Source: Paramarasmius palmivorus (lineage: Eukaryota; Basidiomycota; Agaricomycetes; Agaricales; Marasmiaceae). Taken from it: a stretch of 64,000 nucleotides of DNA. The translations under genes were made by a program, and so were the position numbers. This document shows positions 1 to 10,779 of the stretch, in pieces (the stretch's first letter is position 1; the number at the start of each line of letters is the position of its first letter). The notes under the pieces are model-generated. The model saw only the letters and a program-made list of their open reading frames with translations. It had not been told where the DNA came from and made no database searches. The stretch spans positions 1 to 64,000 of the forward strand of contig JAYKXP010000074.1 in assembly GCA_037176845.1 (NCBI GenBank). The letters run 5' to 3'.

Positions 1-1056
1 TAACTCTATCTTGTAAAGACTTCATATAAGACATGTTCTCTCATAGTCCATCACCCGTCGAAGAAGCATGAATACTTTCGCGAACAATAGTTGGCCTCCC
101 AGTCGGATTGATGCTGCTCACCAGATTCACACGCGACTAGTATCTCGAAAACTACATATCCGTACTCTACTGATTTGCTGGGACCTGAAAAGCCATCACA
201 TAGCGCTGGCACCACTACTCCAAGTCATCAAAAGGGAAAGATAAGCAAGCTAATACGGTCAGTTGTTATCAACTCAGATAGATATTTAACTTCTACGCAT
301 TTCTTACGGCAATAGGACAAGACTCAAACCTCTTTGCTCATCAACAACACTCGCGACCAACTGCTGAGCCGTAACGATTGAATCGATAACTTTCCGACTG
401 AACACCAAAGACTGTGGACGACGTCAACCAATGGTGTTTAGACCATGCAAAATCCATTCCCTCCGCATTCACGAATGGCACTTGACTATCTTTACAGACC
501 CAGTATGTTTTTACCAACCCTGCATCTTTCACGCAATGCTGAATTATTTCATGTAGCAACTTTCGGGATCGAGGTCGAGCGCCGATTCAGCCAGCTCGTC
601 CATAATATCACATGGGAGCGCTAGGACCAATTGAGTGCACAGTCTATGTCGCCTATCATTTGTGTTGGGAATTGGAGCTTAACTTGGACTGGTACATGAC
701 GACATGCTTAGAGAAGGATTACGAGTGATGGTGCAGTAGCGTCCCCTTCCAGGGCGAAAAGGACCTGTGGTAGATGTTTATCCTTCCTGATTGACTTTGA
801 TGTAATTGAATACACTGATAAGAAGACGATTCTAGTTAACTACACAAGTAGTTTGACTGTCTTATAATGATGTGAACTACTTTGTGTACATCTTATAGTG
901 GCTCATACGAGAATACCCGCGGGTAAAGAGCGGGTTACACCCACACCCACAACCATATGGGTTGGGTGAGTGCTCCCACTGTGGGAACGGGGTGGGTCGG
1001 GTCCCTCGAACACAGCCGCGCGGTTCCTTAGATGATATAACCTAGCTGCATAAAAT
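1..1056. other. No intact gene seen; degenerate sequence
   Basis: No open frame here resembles a known protein. A GGGT/ACCC-rich patch at about 905-1015 contains short inverted GGGTT and ACCCA motifs. It could be a transposon end, but no matching partner end or target duplication was found. The stretch lies where the 3' half of the gene split by the Copia element (4441-5034, minus strand) would have continued, so it is probably decayed remains of that locus. Confidence 0.4.
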
Positions 1057-1059
1057 CAC

Positions 1060-1456
1060 GCAAAGTTCACACTAACCCAAAATTATTGTCTCACCGACCA
1101 AAGGATGCGATTTTTGTACCCCCTCGATGTGCCAGTTACCCTCCTCGACAAACATTGCAAGCTCAAGGCTAGTCATTAAATCAATGTAACTTGATTTTTT
1201 TCCAGCAACAATACAAAAAACAAGGTCCAGGATAAAATACTGTGAAAGAACCACCGTGTGGAAAGGACCGTAATACACTGTAATTTAACATCAGAACAGA
1301 ATCCTACTAACCGATTGTTCGTTCTTTTGTGGTGTTCCAACAAGTACACCCATAGTCGAAAGTTTGAGTCTTTAGCACTATTTCTGCCTTCGATTTTTCG
1401 TCCTTCCCTCCGGCACTACGTTAGCGAAACGTGACAATACTGCATAATTTTCAGGT
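1060..1456 (-). pseudogene. Possible decayed 3' half of the membrane-protein gene split by the Copia element
   Basis: Without the element and one copy of TTAAT, the minus-strand frame of exon 2 from 4441-4631 runs on at 1456 as about ten more codons (I-K-P-E-N-Y-A-V-L-S-R), close to where intact paralogues have their second intron. Further along, separate minus-strand frames show weak likeness to exon 3 of the family: ITVLSTRWFF against IAVVQTTWFI, then MTSLEL against ITELEI, with indels and frame changes between them. The spacing is imperfect, so the identification is tentative. If correct, the downstream half has decayed far more than the upstream half. Confidence 0.35.
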
Positions 1457-1461
1457 TTAAT
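1457..1461. repeat. 5' target-site duplication of the Copia element
   Basis: TTAAT directly precedes the 5' LTR and is repeated exactly after the 3' LTR at 4436-4440. Five base pairs is the usual target duplication for LTR retrotransposons, so the two LTRs belong to one insertion. Confidence 0.85.
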
Positions 1462-1782
1462 TGGTTGGAAATATAGAACATATTATATTACATATGCATG
1501 CCACATCTAGAATATCTCTTGACCCGCCTCGAAATCGTTTTGTCTAACCCACTTACTTACAGAAAGGCCATCAGAAAGCCACAGTTATTTCTTCCGCGTC
1601 ATACTTGACTATTAGGTTATCTTTCATCCTCACACTCCTGTATAAAACTAGACAGAAAACCCTAACAATAAACATAGACTAGTTTACACTTCTATCTCAA
1701 CCCCTCTGTGGTCATCTGCTATGTTTCATTCGCGCTTACCTGCGCTATCGCTGCAACAGACGTTCAATCTAAAACTCTGACA
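1462..1782 (+). repeat. 5' LTR of Copia element
   Basis: Begins TGG and ends CTGACA. It matches 4119-4435 throughout, including the shared stretches around GACAGAAAACCCTA and CTGCGCTATCGCTG. Differences from the 3' copy are mainly single-base gains and losses. A TATA-like TGTATAAAA-type motif lies near 1640. The sequence directly after it (GGTTATGGCCCCGG, 1783 onward) sits where the minus-strand primer site is expected. Confidence 0.85.
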
Positions 1783-1965
1783 GGTTATGGCCCCGGTCTA
1801 TAAACCTTAGCCGAACCAGAGTAAGACCGATTTCCAATGGTATAGTGGCGAGTTTTGGACGCCGTAAATCCCCAAGAACAAAGAACCAAGATCGTATATC
1901 GAGTGGCGAGCAGGGACGCCGGAATATAGCCCGCTACCCAAAGCAAAGGACTATTGGACTAGTGT

Positions 1966-3998
1966 ATGTCCGATAGAGGTAGCCGTTATCAATCCAGAAG
2001 CGGTACCCCAGTATCAGGAACGTTCGATCCAGAACAAATATTACGAGGATCTAGGAACCCTAGCAGGAATCCTAGCAGGCAACCTACACCAGTAGGAAGT
2101 AGAACAGGCAGTCCATTGGGACAGCAACAGATTATTCCCACCAGGAAGAAACTGTTGAAGAAGAGATCGAACTTGGTGAAGAGTTTGATCAGGAACACGG
2201 ATTTGGTGAAGAATCCGATAAAGAAGAACAGGACCTAGAACAGGAACAAGAGCAGGATAAAGGAGAATCAGAACAGGAATCAGAAGCTGATACTGATAAA
2301 CCTGTATCTGACGAAGACAAAGGAACACCTGCCGAAGAGAAGGACGATCAACCAGAATTGCCCAGCATAGGTCCCAAACCCAAATCGAGAACACCATCTC
2401 CAAAGAGACCACCACCAAAGGAAGAATCATTTGATTCAGACGAAGAAGACGATATGGCGTCTAAAGCAATAAAGGCATTCGATAAAGTGCCGGAACTCAA
2501 GCATGATGGATCGAATTGGTCCATGTGGTCAACAAGGGTAGAAAGAGCTACCAGATCAGTTGGATACAAGAAATATTTGGAGAATGAACCAGAAAAGGAC
2601 AACGACAAGGAGGCAGATGCAGACGCAGATCTGTTAAATGCCATTATAGGAAAACTCCCGGATACAATATTCAGGAGATACAAGTCAACGGAATTATCTC
2701 ATAAACTATGGGAAGGATTAAAGAAGGATTACGACACAAAGAATCCTTTTACGGAAGCACATTTGGAACGAAAACTCTACACCGCAACCTGTACCGACAT
2801 TTCCAAAGTCAACAAGCACATTGATGATCTACTCGAGATCAGAAATGAATTGGAAGGATTGAAGATCAAAGTTTCGGATGATCAATTCAAGAACGCCCTC
2901 ATAGCTTCAGTGCCAAATTCACTGACTGCAACAATTTCCAATAATAGAGGCCGAGGATTTAATAGCCGAGGGAAAGGCCGGAGACAATTTAATGATCGAC
3001 AGGGCGGAGATAACAGAGATCGAAAGGAAATCACATGCTTCAGATGTCAAGGAAAAGGGCATATCGCCGCAGGATGTCGTTCAAAGCCAAAATCCAAGAA
3101 ATCAGACGATGATTCCGAGGACAAAGAGAAGTCCAAGCCAGCTAAAGATAGCCAATCATGGAGAAAAGGAAAAGAGAAGGCCAGCAGTACCAAGGAAAGT
3201 GCTGTTAAAGCCATGGAAGAAGAAATATGGGAAGAAGGCACATGGTTAGCCAGAGAAATCCGGGCAGTGGAACAGTATAATCCACCAAAAGAATGGTTTT
3301 ACGATGAAGAATTCGGAACCAAGGAAACTGAAGAGAAAACCGAGGAAACAGCATACATGGCCGTGGAAATCAACACCACGATGGCCACAATGGTCGATTT
3401 ACAGAACCCAATTGATAGCAAAGCAATCATAGGCAGAGAAAATCAAATGGATTCTCAACAACGCCATCAAGAAGGCTATACAGGACAACCAAAGAATCAA
3501 CCAGAAACAGCTACAGAGACCAAGGACCATGAAATTCATGGAGGACAGACATTCAAGGAGCACTATTGTTGCCAAATATGTCACAAATTTATCCAGCACA
3601 TACTTATGGGGGAGAAATTGCATCCAGAATGGCTGATGAAAGTCATAGGACAGAAGGATGAAACAAAGGAAATTACCCCAAGGGATGGAAAAATGGAACA
3701 GGAAAATGGAACAGACCAGACATTGGCACACAAGGAGAACAAGACAGATCCAGAAAGTCTTGAACCATTGCAGATTTCACTCGTCGAGGGGGAGCACAAA
3801 AACTCGATCAACGACATTTCAGAACAAGTCGCCGAGATGAATCTCAATGGAGGAAACAGGTCACCAAAGGAAAAACAAGTTGGACCTAAACAATTTGTAA
3901 ACGTCAATCCAACAGGAGAATATTCAGGAACGGTCAAAGAAGCGGAAGTGGAACCACCATATCACCAATACTACCACCGGCAGAAGATTAAACACTGA
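1966..3998 (+). pseudogene. Copia Gag polyprotein with CCHC zinc knuckle, one frameshift
   Basis: Coding starts at 1966 with an Arg/Ser/Pro-rich N-terminus. Around 2110-2145 the frame changes (one base missing), after which a Glu/Asp-rich segment leads into the main open frame that ends at 3998. The region at about 2455-2940 resembles Copia-type gag (UBN2/DUF4219-like: GSNWSMWS, LWEGLKKDY). A zinc knuckle C-F-R-C-x4-H-x4-C is encoded at about 3035-3076. The rest to 3998 is low-complexity and hydrophilic, with no protease or polymerase motif; its end may be a leftover of deleted pol. Gag normally forms the virus-like particle that packages element RNA. The frameshift could be real decay or an assembly error. 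Confidence 0.75.
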
Positions 3999-4103
3999 GA
4001 TCATCACAACACAGAACATCACCACCGGATCACACATAGGAATCACCGAACAGAACACGCAAACAAAGAATTAGAGTCAAACCTCAGATCATTCCATAAT
4101 CCA

Positions 4104-4118
4104 AGGTTTGAGGGGGAG
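4104..4118 (+). other. Polypurine tract of the Copia element
   Basis: AGGTTTGAGGGGGAG lies immediately before the TGTTGG start of the 3' LTR, the expected place for the plus-strand primer. Confidence 0.7.
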
Positions 4119-4435
4119 TGTTGGAAATATAGAACATTTATATTTACATATGCATGCCACATCTTAGAATATCTCTTGACCCGCTCGTATCGTTTTGTCT
4201 AACCCACTTACTTACAGAAAGCCACAGAAAGCCACAGTTATTTCTATCGCGTCTATACTTGTACTATTAGGTTTATCTTTCATCCTCACTCATGTATAAA
4301 AGCTAGACAGAAAACCCTACAATAAACATAGACTTGGTTTACACTTCTATCTCAACCCCTCTGGTCATCTGCTATTGTTTATTCGCGCTTACCTGCGCTA
4401 TCGCTGCTAACAGAGTTCAATCTAAAACTCTGACA
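4119..4435 (+). repeat. 3' LTR of Copia element
   Basis: 317 bp, TG...CA ends, followed directly by the second TTAAT (4436-4440). It is the cleaner of the two copies; the 5' LTR shows more apparent one-base indels. Confidence 0.85.
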
Positions 4436-4440
4436 TTAAT
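4436..4440. repeat. 3' target-site duplication
   Basis: TTAAT identical to 1457-1461. On the minus strand it lies inside codons of exon 2 of the gene at 4441-5034, so the insertion is in coding sequence. Confidence 0.85.
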
Positions 4441-5034
4441 CACCTTTACATCCCCCTCCGAACGTTCAAAGACCTCTTGAGCCATTTTGTGGCGCTTCAT
4501 TATACGATCCCCGTACTCCCAGTCTGTGTTGCCGTATCTATCCCAGAGGTACCCACAAAATTTATCGTCGTCATAGAGAACAAAACCGCCCATGATAACG
4601 AAAAACCCATGGGTCACGCCCCATCCATACTCTGCAAGGTAAGAGTCAGCGCTGGCATCAGTTTCCAAAAGTAGGAACGCACTCTCAAACTTCTTCCCGA
4701 TGTTCCTTGCCGCTGCCCTTTGTCTCATAGCCCAGAGGATCATAAACTCGGGAGTGAAAAGGGCGATAACCATCAACTCGATATCTTGGTAGAGCACGAC
4801 CGCTGGATGGATACCAATCTTGGGAATGTTCGAGTGCATTGCGACCCAAGTGCAGATGAAGATGACTGAGAGACAACTCCATATGATGTCGTTGATAGTA
4901 CGGCACTTGTTAATGTCGATGCATCCTCCGGTAGTGGCAACAGGAGAGTCTATAAAGGTTGAATTTTCAGGATCGAAGGTAGTGGCGAGTGTGGCAGAAG
5001 CGAGAGGCCTGGCGAGAGCTTGAAGGAAGGGCAT
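4441..5034 (-). pseudogene. Multi-pass membrane protein (WWxKPL family), copy A, truncated by Copia
   Basis: This is the 5' part of a member of the large membrane-protein family that recurs in this window. Exon 1 is 4683-5034 (ATG at 5034, minus TATATAA about 40 nt upstream) and holds the family signature C-x-D-I-x-x-C-R-T followed by W-S-C-L-S-V-I-F-I-C-T-W-V and the second helix ending W-A-M-R-Q-R. A 51-nt intron (4632-4682, GTGCGT...CAG) happens to be in frame without a stop. Exon 2 (4631 down) has Y-G-W-G-x-T-H-G-F-F and G-G-F-x-L-Y-D-x-D-x-F-C-G-Y-L-W. The frame then runs into the Copia LTR and stops. The C-terminal half with the WWxKPL motif is lost or decayed, so no functional product is expected. 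Confidence 0.75.
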
Positions 5035-5073
5035 CACTGGAAGCAAAGAATGCTGAGCGTCGTGGCTTCGGTA

Positions 5074-5080
5074 TTATATA
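5074..5080 (-). promoter_or_regulatory. TATA box of copy A
   Basis: TATATAA on the minus strand, 40 nt before the ATG at 5034. Paralogues have a TATA-like box at a similar distance. Confidence 0.5.
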
Positions 5081-5099
5081 AGGTTAAGTACTTAGATCT

Positions 5100-8000
5100 G
5101 ATGCACGCACTGGAGCGGTCCTAAGGTGATTCTTTGCACCATGACAACATTATCTTGGCCATAGTCAGTAGAACGGAGTTGGTGAGAGGATCCTTGGAAA
5201 GGACTGGGTTTCTGGAACATGCTTTACGTCCTTGAAGCTTGTTCGGACGCCTCAGGCTGCGGTTGATGACGGCGAAGGCCTTTTCGTTTGCCAAAATCAT
5301 CATGGAACGTCAGGCTTCCTACTCAAAAAAGAATTATTTGATACCACTCGAATCTTTGATACATAGCAATATATCATCACCAGCGCCGAATCGTTGTTGA
5401 GGCGAAGACATTCAAGCTGAGCTATTATAGAAGAACGTGCGCCCGTTGAACTGTGCGAAGCGGAGAAACGAGAGCCTGGATTCCGACCCAAGATAGCCTT
5501 TTCACAGGTGACTAGGAAAAATAGTGAGCTTGAGCGATAGGGAGAGAAGTTCCTAATGTACCTGGTCCTCGAAGATTTCGTTGACGAGCCCAACCTTGTA
5601 TGTCCCTCAGTAAGTAAGGGACTGTCCCCGAACTGGGCAAAGACTACACAAAAAGAGTCAATTTCAGCGCGCCATTGATGAATGAACCTATGCACACCTG
5701 CATCTTAACGCCAGCCTTTGACTGCCCTTAGCAAAGCTTGCACAGAGGGGTGCACGGGTCTATGTCACATCTTAGGAAGCTGTCATGCTTCGCAGGCAAC
5801 CCCGAGATCAGCGCCAACACTACGTCAACGTCAGTACATCGAGCTTAAGCTAGATATATGAAAACATACGCTAGCAAGCATCAGAGCCTCTTGACTACCG
5901 AAGATAGCACTTATGATAGATACCTAGAAAAAAATCACTGTGAGCTTGAACGAGAGGAAGAGCAGTACCTCACGTACGTCGTTCTTGGAAGTCGACGAGC
6001 CCAACTTGAGGTCTACAAGAATTGCACCGACGTCTGCGTAGATCGAATGCCAAGATGAGTACAGCTAGAGGAATGAACGATAAAAATACCTACCTCGGGT
6101 TCCCTGTGCACATGCCCCCAACCGGGTCCGTAAGAGACGAGACTTCTGACTGCGCATTCTTGAGAAGCCTGTTGTATACGTGAGTTTGCGGGTCATAGAA
6201 TTGCGGGATGACGAACGTTTGCCTGCGGAGCCTTCATCCATCCAAGAAAACTGAAAGAAAATGTGTTAATACCTGGAACATGTACGAGGTCGAACCATAC
6301 CTGAAATAAGGCATAGGGTGTACATCACGACGTTATATCCTGCACGTCATGTTAGAGCACAGACAGCAAGTACCGTAAAATTAAATATACCGGGGATCCA
6401 GAACACCGGTGCTCAAGCGTGCCCAATTCTTGGAGGAGTAACCTCAGCTTCTAAGAGAAGGAAGCCAGGATAGGCATCCATAAGGTCGGATGCTCTAGCA
6501 GGGATCGACGTGTGTTATCATGGCCGATATGATCCAAACAATGAGCAGCCTTAGGCCTACAACTTTCAGCCTTTTCAAATGTGCAAGGTATTTTGAAGAT
6601 GATGCTACCTGTCAGTAGTGTGTTGTAAGTGCGGATAAACGAGAAAAAAGGGCACGTTGACCTACACAGAGTTACGAAGGCAAATTGGTTTGATTGTGAC
6701 CGCGGGTCATGAGTGTATCTGGCTAACAACGTCAGAACGGTGCTTTGAGCAATAGAAGAGACTCTCACCCTGAGGATTGAATGGGCAGGAAGCTAGCACA
6801 CCGAGCTAAGCAAACACAACTTTTCGGCTCCGGCGAGCCACTAACCAAGAGTTATCTCTGGTCATCTATGACCCTGTGCTTTAGAAGAAAAGCATGAGCA
6901 GGTGAATGAGCATGGAGAGATGGATTACCAACCGCGGGGTTTCGGTGTAGTCATAGGTCGTAGGCGTCGAGAAACTTCACCGAGAATGGCGCGTGGAGGA
7001 ATCAAGGACGACGGAGAGGAGAATATCCATATGGACATGGAAGTTCAGCCCGGGCTGTGTAACAATAAGATAGGGTCTCTGATACGTGCCCTGCTTGGTT
7101 TTCGATCAGATACAGAAGGGACACTTAGACATGATGCTGAATCAAGGCATGTACCGGAAGATATACTGAATGCTCACCTGCGTCTTCTTAGTTTCCAGCA
7201 CTTTGAAGAGCGTGTTGGTACATGGGGGATATGTACGGGATGGTGCCATACTCGAGTCGTCGCAGTGTACACCATTGCAGAACCTGAATATACAGCCTGA
7301 AGCGTTAGAAAATTGGATAAAGGTACCGTGAAAGAGACCTACATACTGGCAATCCTTTCCGGAGCGTGCTTGTGACAGTCTTCGCAGGAGTACCTCCAAC
7401 TTGTAAGTGAAGGGAGCCTCAGCTACATTACTAGCTCGTAGAATTGATGTTCTACCTGAAATTGACGCGTGTTAGTATAGAGCTATGACCCGAACACGAT
7501 AGACATACCACATTTGGCCGCTCTTTCAGACACGCGAACCGTTTTGGAGATGACGCTAGCTGACTGCAGTGCATTGTAAGTAAAATAAATGACGGAGAAT
7601 GAAACGTCGACGCACGCAGGATTGGGAAGGCTGAAACGTAACAAAGACCGGGCATGAGTGCGTCTGGGTTGAGGCAATGAATCGTGATAACGTTAGAGCA
7701 GTATCCGTAACAGCAAGAGAAAAGACTGTACCTTGAACGTTGAAAATATACCCTAGACTCCCTGGACGACCCGCCTTTCTAGCTCCAATCAGCCATTGAA
7801 CGAGTCTTTCTTGGCCTTCAATAATTTTTGTTGTCTAAAAAGGAACGCATGAGTGGATGTATGAATATGGAAACATGTAGTACTAACCGCGCGAATGCTT
7901 CACCGAGCAAAGCTTGAAGAGAGATGAAAAGGAAGATCCTCCAGCCCAACATGAATACACATTGACGTGGAAATGTTGAATAGAATCCCTCATAAATATC

Positions 8001-8164
8001 CTGCCAGGAGATGCGCTGTTGTCGGGGGCCCCGTTTATCGAGTATATGTAGAGAATGGCGTTAGATCCGTAATCACGGACTGAGCGCTCCTTGCCCAAGA
8101 TCGTCCTAAGCTCGCAGAATATGATTCTGACTATCCTCAATCCTGATTCCCGGTTACAATGCAT
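5100..8164 (-). pseudogene. Two tandem decayed copies of an unrecognised multi-exon gene
   Basis: Minus-strand fragments of one unknown gene are repeated in tandem here and again, inverted, at 17.5-19.5 kb. The more complete unit (8164 to about 6850) contains a fragment with S-W-Q-D-I-Y-E-G-F-Y-S, then a hydrophobic piece ending L-L-G-E-A-F-A-R just before a GTTAGT donor (about 7895). After an intron comes K-I-I-E-G-Q-E-R-L-V-Q-W-L-I, later V-S-E-R-A-A-K-C-G (about 7510) and L-E-V-L-L-R-R-L-S-Q-A (about 7390). The second unit (about 6770-5100) repeats parts of it; plus-strand blocks at 5500-5600 and 5935-6010 are alike. Frames are broken by stops and shifts. I do not recognise the family; a membrane association is possible from the hydrophobic segment. 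Confidence 0.4.
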
Positions 8165-8720
8165 CTAGGGTCCTTGATAACGATGATGAATCTTCCTGGG
8201 CTACGACCTGGCGCTCTGAAGTGTCCATGAGAGGTTGAGTAGATCCATTTTTAGGTCTGCGTGTTGACATTGACACGCGAAAGGCCAGGGATAGAAGCTA
8301 GATAAATTGAACGTTGAACCCCTTTGGAGAGCTGGGAACAGCACATGGTATCTATACTGTCGAAGGAGCAGCCAATACTCACCGGTCCTGTAGGATCCCG
8401 AGCAATCAAAGTCTGGAGGAGTGCATGGGCGGCGAAGAGAAGACGCGTGTTTGCTGCAGTTCCTGAAAAAAATCGACATTTTTCACACGCTCGCAATTTT
8501 TGCTCGGTACCACGACCGACGGAATTCCCGGTCAAAACTACTACTTCTCACTCGAATCTCTGCCCACTCCCGTCGAGATGTACAACCTTTTCGAACAAAT
8601 CTCGACATATTTCTCATCCCGGAGCCCTCGCATCGACATTTGACAGCAAAACAGTGTTTTGTGGGTGCAGATCAATATCCGCGTCGTCAACCAGCAAGGC
8701 ACGCTTCCTCACTCCCTTCG

Positions 8721-9976
8721 ATGCTCCTCCTCTACGCTCTCGCAAAACCCATCCTCTCCGCCACCTCCTCCAACACCTCCACACCCTTCGACCCCATCAC
8801 CGGGGAATGCACTGACATCAACGGATGTCGTACCACAACCGGCATCCTCTGGAGTCCTTTGGGACAGAGATCGGAGCTCAGAGACAGACGTACCGACACC
8901 ATACGATGGAGAAGCCGAGCGATACTTTGAAGACATCGAGAACTACCACGAAAAACACCAAACCCATTGCCTATGGGACACGGTACGTCGTCATCGATTC
9001 ATCCGTGAACTCACTCAACCCAGTCTAACCCACGCTACCCAAGCAGGACAAGACTCCAGACCCCTACATCCCCTCAGAATACCACTCAAACCCTTTCTCC
9101 TCCGAAACCGAACTCTTGGCCATCTCCGAATCCCAAAGCCTCCTCGAGTACCACCTCACCAAAGGCTACATCCCCCTCACCGAAGCAGAAATCAAGGACC
9201 GCGGCCACGCAGATTTCATCGCCAAATCGCTCGCTGTCACCCAAACGACGTGGTTCGCACTCCAAGTCGTTGCTCGCATCATCCAAGGCCTCGCCATCAC
9301 CGAACTCGAAATTGTCACCCTTGGTTTCGTCATTCTCAATTTCGGTACCGGTGGAATAAACCTCTGAGGGTGAAATACCCCTTTCGTGTTCTCTGGCGGC
9401 AGAAAGAGAAACAGCTCTCCTCGATTCAAAGCACCAACAACGACACCAACGACATCTGCCGCACATCTACACCCCCAAAATCTTCGACATCTACCCCATC
9501 CCCCGTCACACCCTTCTCCGCATCCTCCTTCTCCCCTTCTGCATCCCCTGGCGCATCTGCGTCGTATCCTCTTTGACGATGATACTAGCACCGCCTTCGC
9601 TGTACCCCAGCTCACGTCTTCTTCATACCCCTCGACGGTTATACATCACCGTCTATGGTATCGGCGCGTTCTTCGGCGGGGTACATTGTATACCCTGGGA
9701 CTTTTACTTCCTCTCACCTACGGAACGGTTGTTATGGCGCATCTCGGCCGTGGGGATATCGGTTGCGCCTATCATAATGGGTGTTTTACATGGGTATGTG
9801 AAGCTAGAGAGGATACCTTCGAGATGGGTTGGTATACCGATTTTGTTGGTGTTTGCGGTGGCGTATGGGGTTTTTAGGATGATGTTGGTTGGTATTGCGT
9901 GTAATGCGCTGAGGGACCTGCCGCGAGTGCGTATGAGACGGTGAAGTGGACGACGGTTATTCCGCATATTGGGTGA
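8721..9976 (+). pseudogene. Multi-pass membrane protein (WWxKPL family), copy B, pseudogene
   Basis: Closest paralogue of copy D, with the same start (MLLLYALA-) and T-P-F-D-P-I-T-G-E-C-x-D-I-x-G-C-R-T. At about 8853-8857 the frame jumps from exon 1 (G-I-L-W-S) straight to the end of exon 2 (L-W-D-R-D-R-S-S). This deletes two transmembrane segments, the first intron and most of exon 2, and shifts the frame. Exon 3 (from about 9047) keeps L-L-E-Y-x-L-x-K-G-Y and I-T-E-L-E-I-V-T, then loses bases just before the W-N-K-P-L motif (about 9350), with a further deletion near 9920. The C-terminal I-P-H-I-G and stop survive at 9962-9976. At least three disabling changes make it non-functional. Confidence 0.85.
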
Positions 9977-10620
9977 TTCAGGTGGGTGTGTTTGGTGTTT
10001 TTTTTGGTTGTGGGATGGCTAAATAACGTACTCTCCGCAGCTACAGTGTTTTTCTTTATCTGCTTTCTCCGACATGTTGTATCTGTATCCCATCTTTTGG
10101 TACTTTGGTCCTCGGACAACGACCGGCGGATTTTGTTATACGTGAACCCATCTTTTTCTCGACGTGATCTAAACTTCCCCGTACCCCTCGTCTACGTTCT
10201 TTTGCGTCATAGAGCTTCGCTGCGGAGGCGGTCTCGGGCTATTCCACATGTTGGATAATTTGGGTATGTGGGGTCGTTTAGTGTTTTTCTTTTTTCGGGG
10301 GTAGCTAAGAGACTTTTTGTAGGGTACACTATTTCATTCATCTGCTTTCATGTATACCTTCATGTACATCGGTACCGTGTATTCTATCCTTTGATGCCTT
10401 ACCTCTGGGGTTCCACGCCAATGTGGCTATCCAACCGTGATTGTAGGAGAATTGTAAATGAAGGACGACGTTTATTCCGCATTTCGTTGGGTTCGTTTGG
10501 TGTTTTCGTCGATGAAATAGCTAGCTAAGATACCCTTCGCGGGCTACAGTGTTTCGAATTTCAACCGTTCATTGCCTTCTACGTTTTGATGTTTATTCCC
10601 ATCCGACCATGTACTAAGCA
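9977..10620 (+). repeat. Two repeat units of the copy B 3' end
   Basis: Downstream of copy B the sequence contains repeated modules like those at 13.6-15.4 kb, here in plus orientation. They include GCTAAGAGACTTTTTGTAGG, a CGACCGGCGGATTTTG block, and TTCCACATGTTGGATAATTTGGGTATGTGGGG, which recalls the end of the family coding region (H-I-G, stop) plus its 3' UTR intron. Short hydrophobic open frames here are by-products of these repeats. Confidence 0.55.
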
Positions 10621-10779
10621 CTCCGCGGGAAGAATAGAACCTCATTATAATGGATTTACAGAATTATATACAACGAAAGCGAGTGGATAAGTATACCAAA
10701 GACCATGATTCCATGGACAGTACAATGGATTGCTTTGACCTAGAAAGCGACGGCGCCGGGAAATATTGGCGGACCCAGA

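Larger units (their letters stand above)
1462..4435 (+). mobile_element. Gag-only Ty1/Copia LTR retrotransposon, non-autonomous
   Basis: A complete insertion of about 2.97 kb with two LTRs of about 320 bp, a 5-bp target duplication, a primer-binding-like site after the 5' LTR and a purine tract before the 3' LTR. The only coding region is a gag gene with a CCHC zinc knuckle. No protease DSGA-type motif, integrase, reverse transcriptase or RNase H segment is visible, so it must depend on enzymes from a related full element. It lies in a minus-strand membrane-protein gene and is oriented opposite to it. LTR differences are mostly one-base indels, concentrated in the 5' part. Confidence 0.85.
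5100..9976 (+). repeat. Left arm of a mirror-image duplication
   Basis: The order here is decayed unknown gene (minus), shared spacer, membrane gene copy B (plus). The mirrored order is found at 15417 to about 19500: copy D (minus), spacer, unknown gene relic (plus). Matching spacer sequence includes CACACGCTCG next to GGTACCACGACCGACGGAA at 8481-8524, against GAGCGTGTG and TCCGTCGGTTGTGGTACC at about 17280-17320. Outer ends are approximate because the unknown gene is badly decayed. The two arms have diverged considerably. Confidence 0.65.

Noticed and set aside
905..1015. GGGT/ACCC-rich patch as a transposon terminal region
   Set aside because: No matching partner end, transposase or target duplication was found; too little to call an element.
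8659..9576. Long proline/serine-rich open frame over copy B
   Set aside because: It is a shifted reading of the membrane pseudogene: the proper frame gives the family motifs.
9086..9615. Long minus-strand frames opposite copy B
   Set aside because: GC-biased antisense shadow of conserved exon 3 sequence.
10268..10528. 86-codon hydrophobic frame with V-A-K-R-L-F-V-G as a gene
   Set aside because: The same words recur in the downstream repeat units of the membrane genes; it is repeat/UTR sequence.
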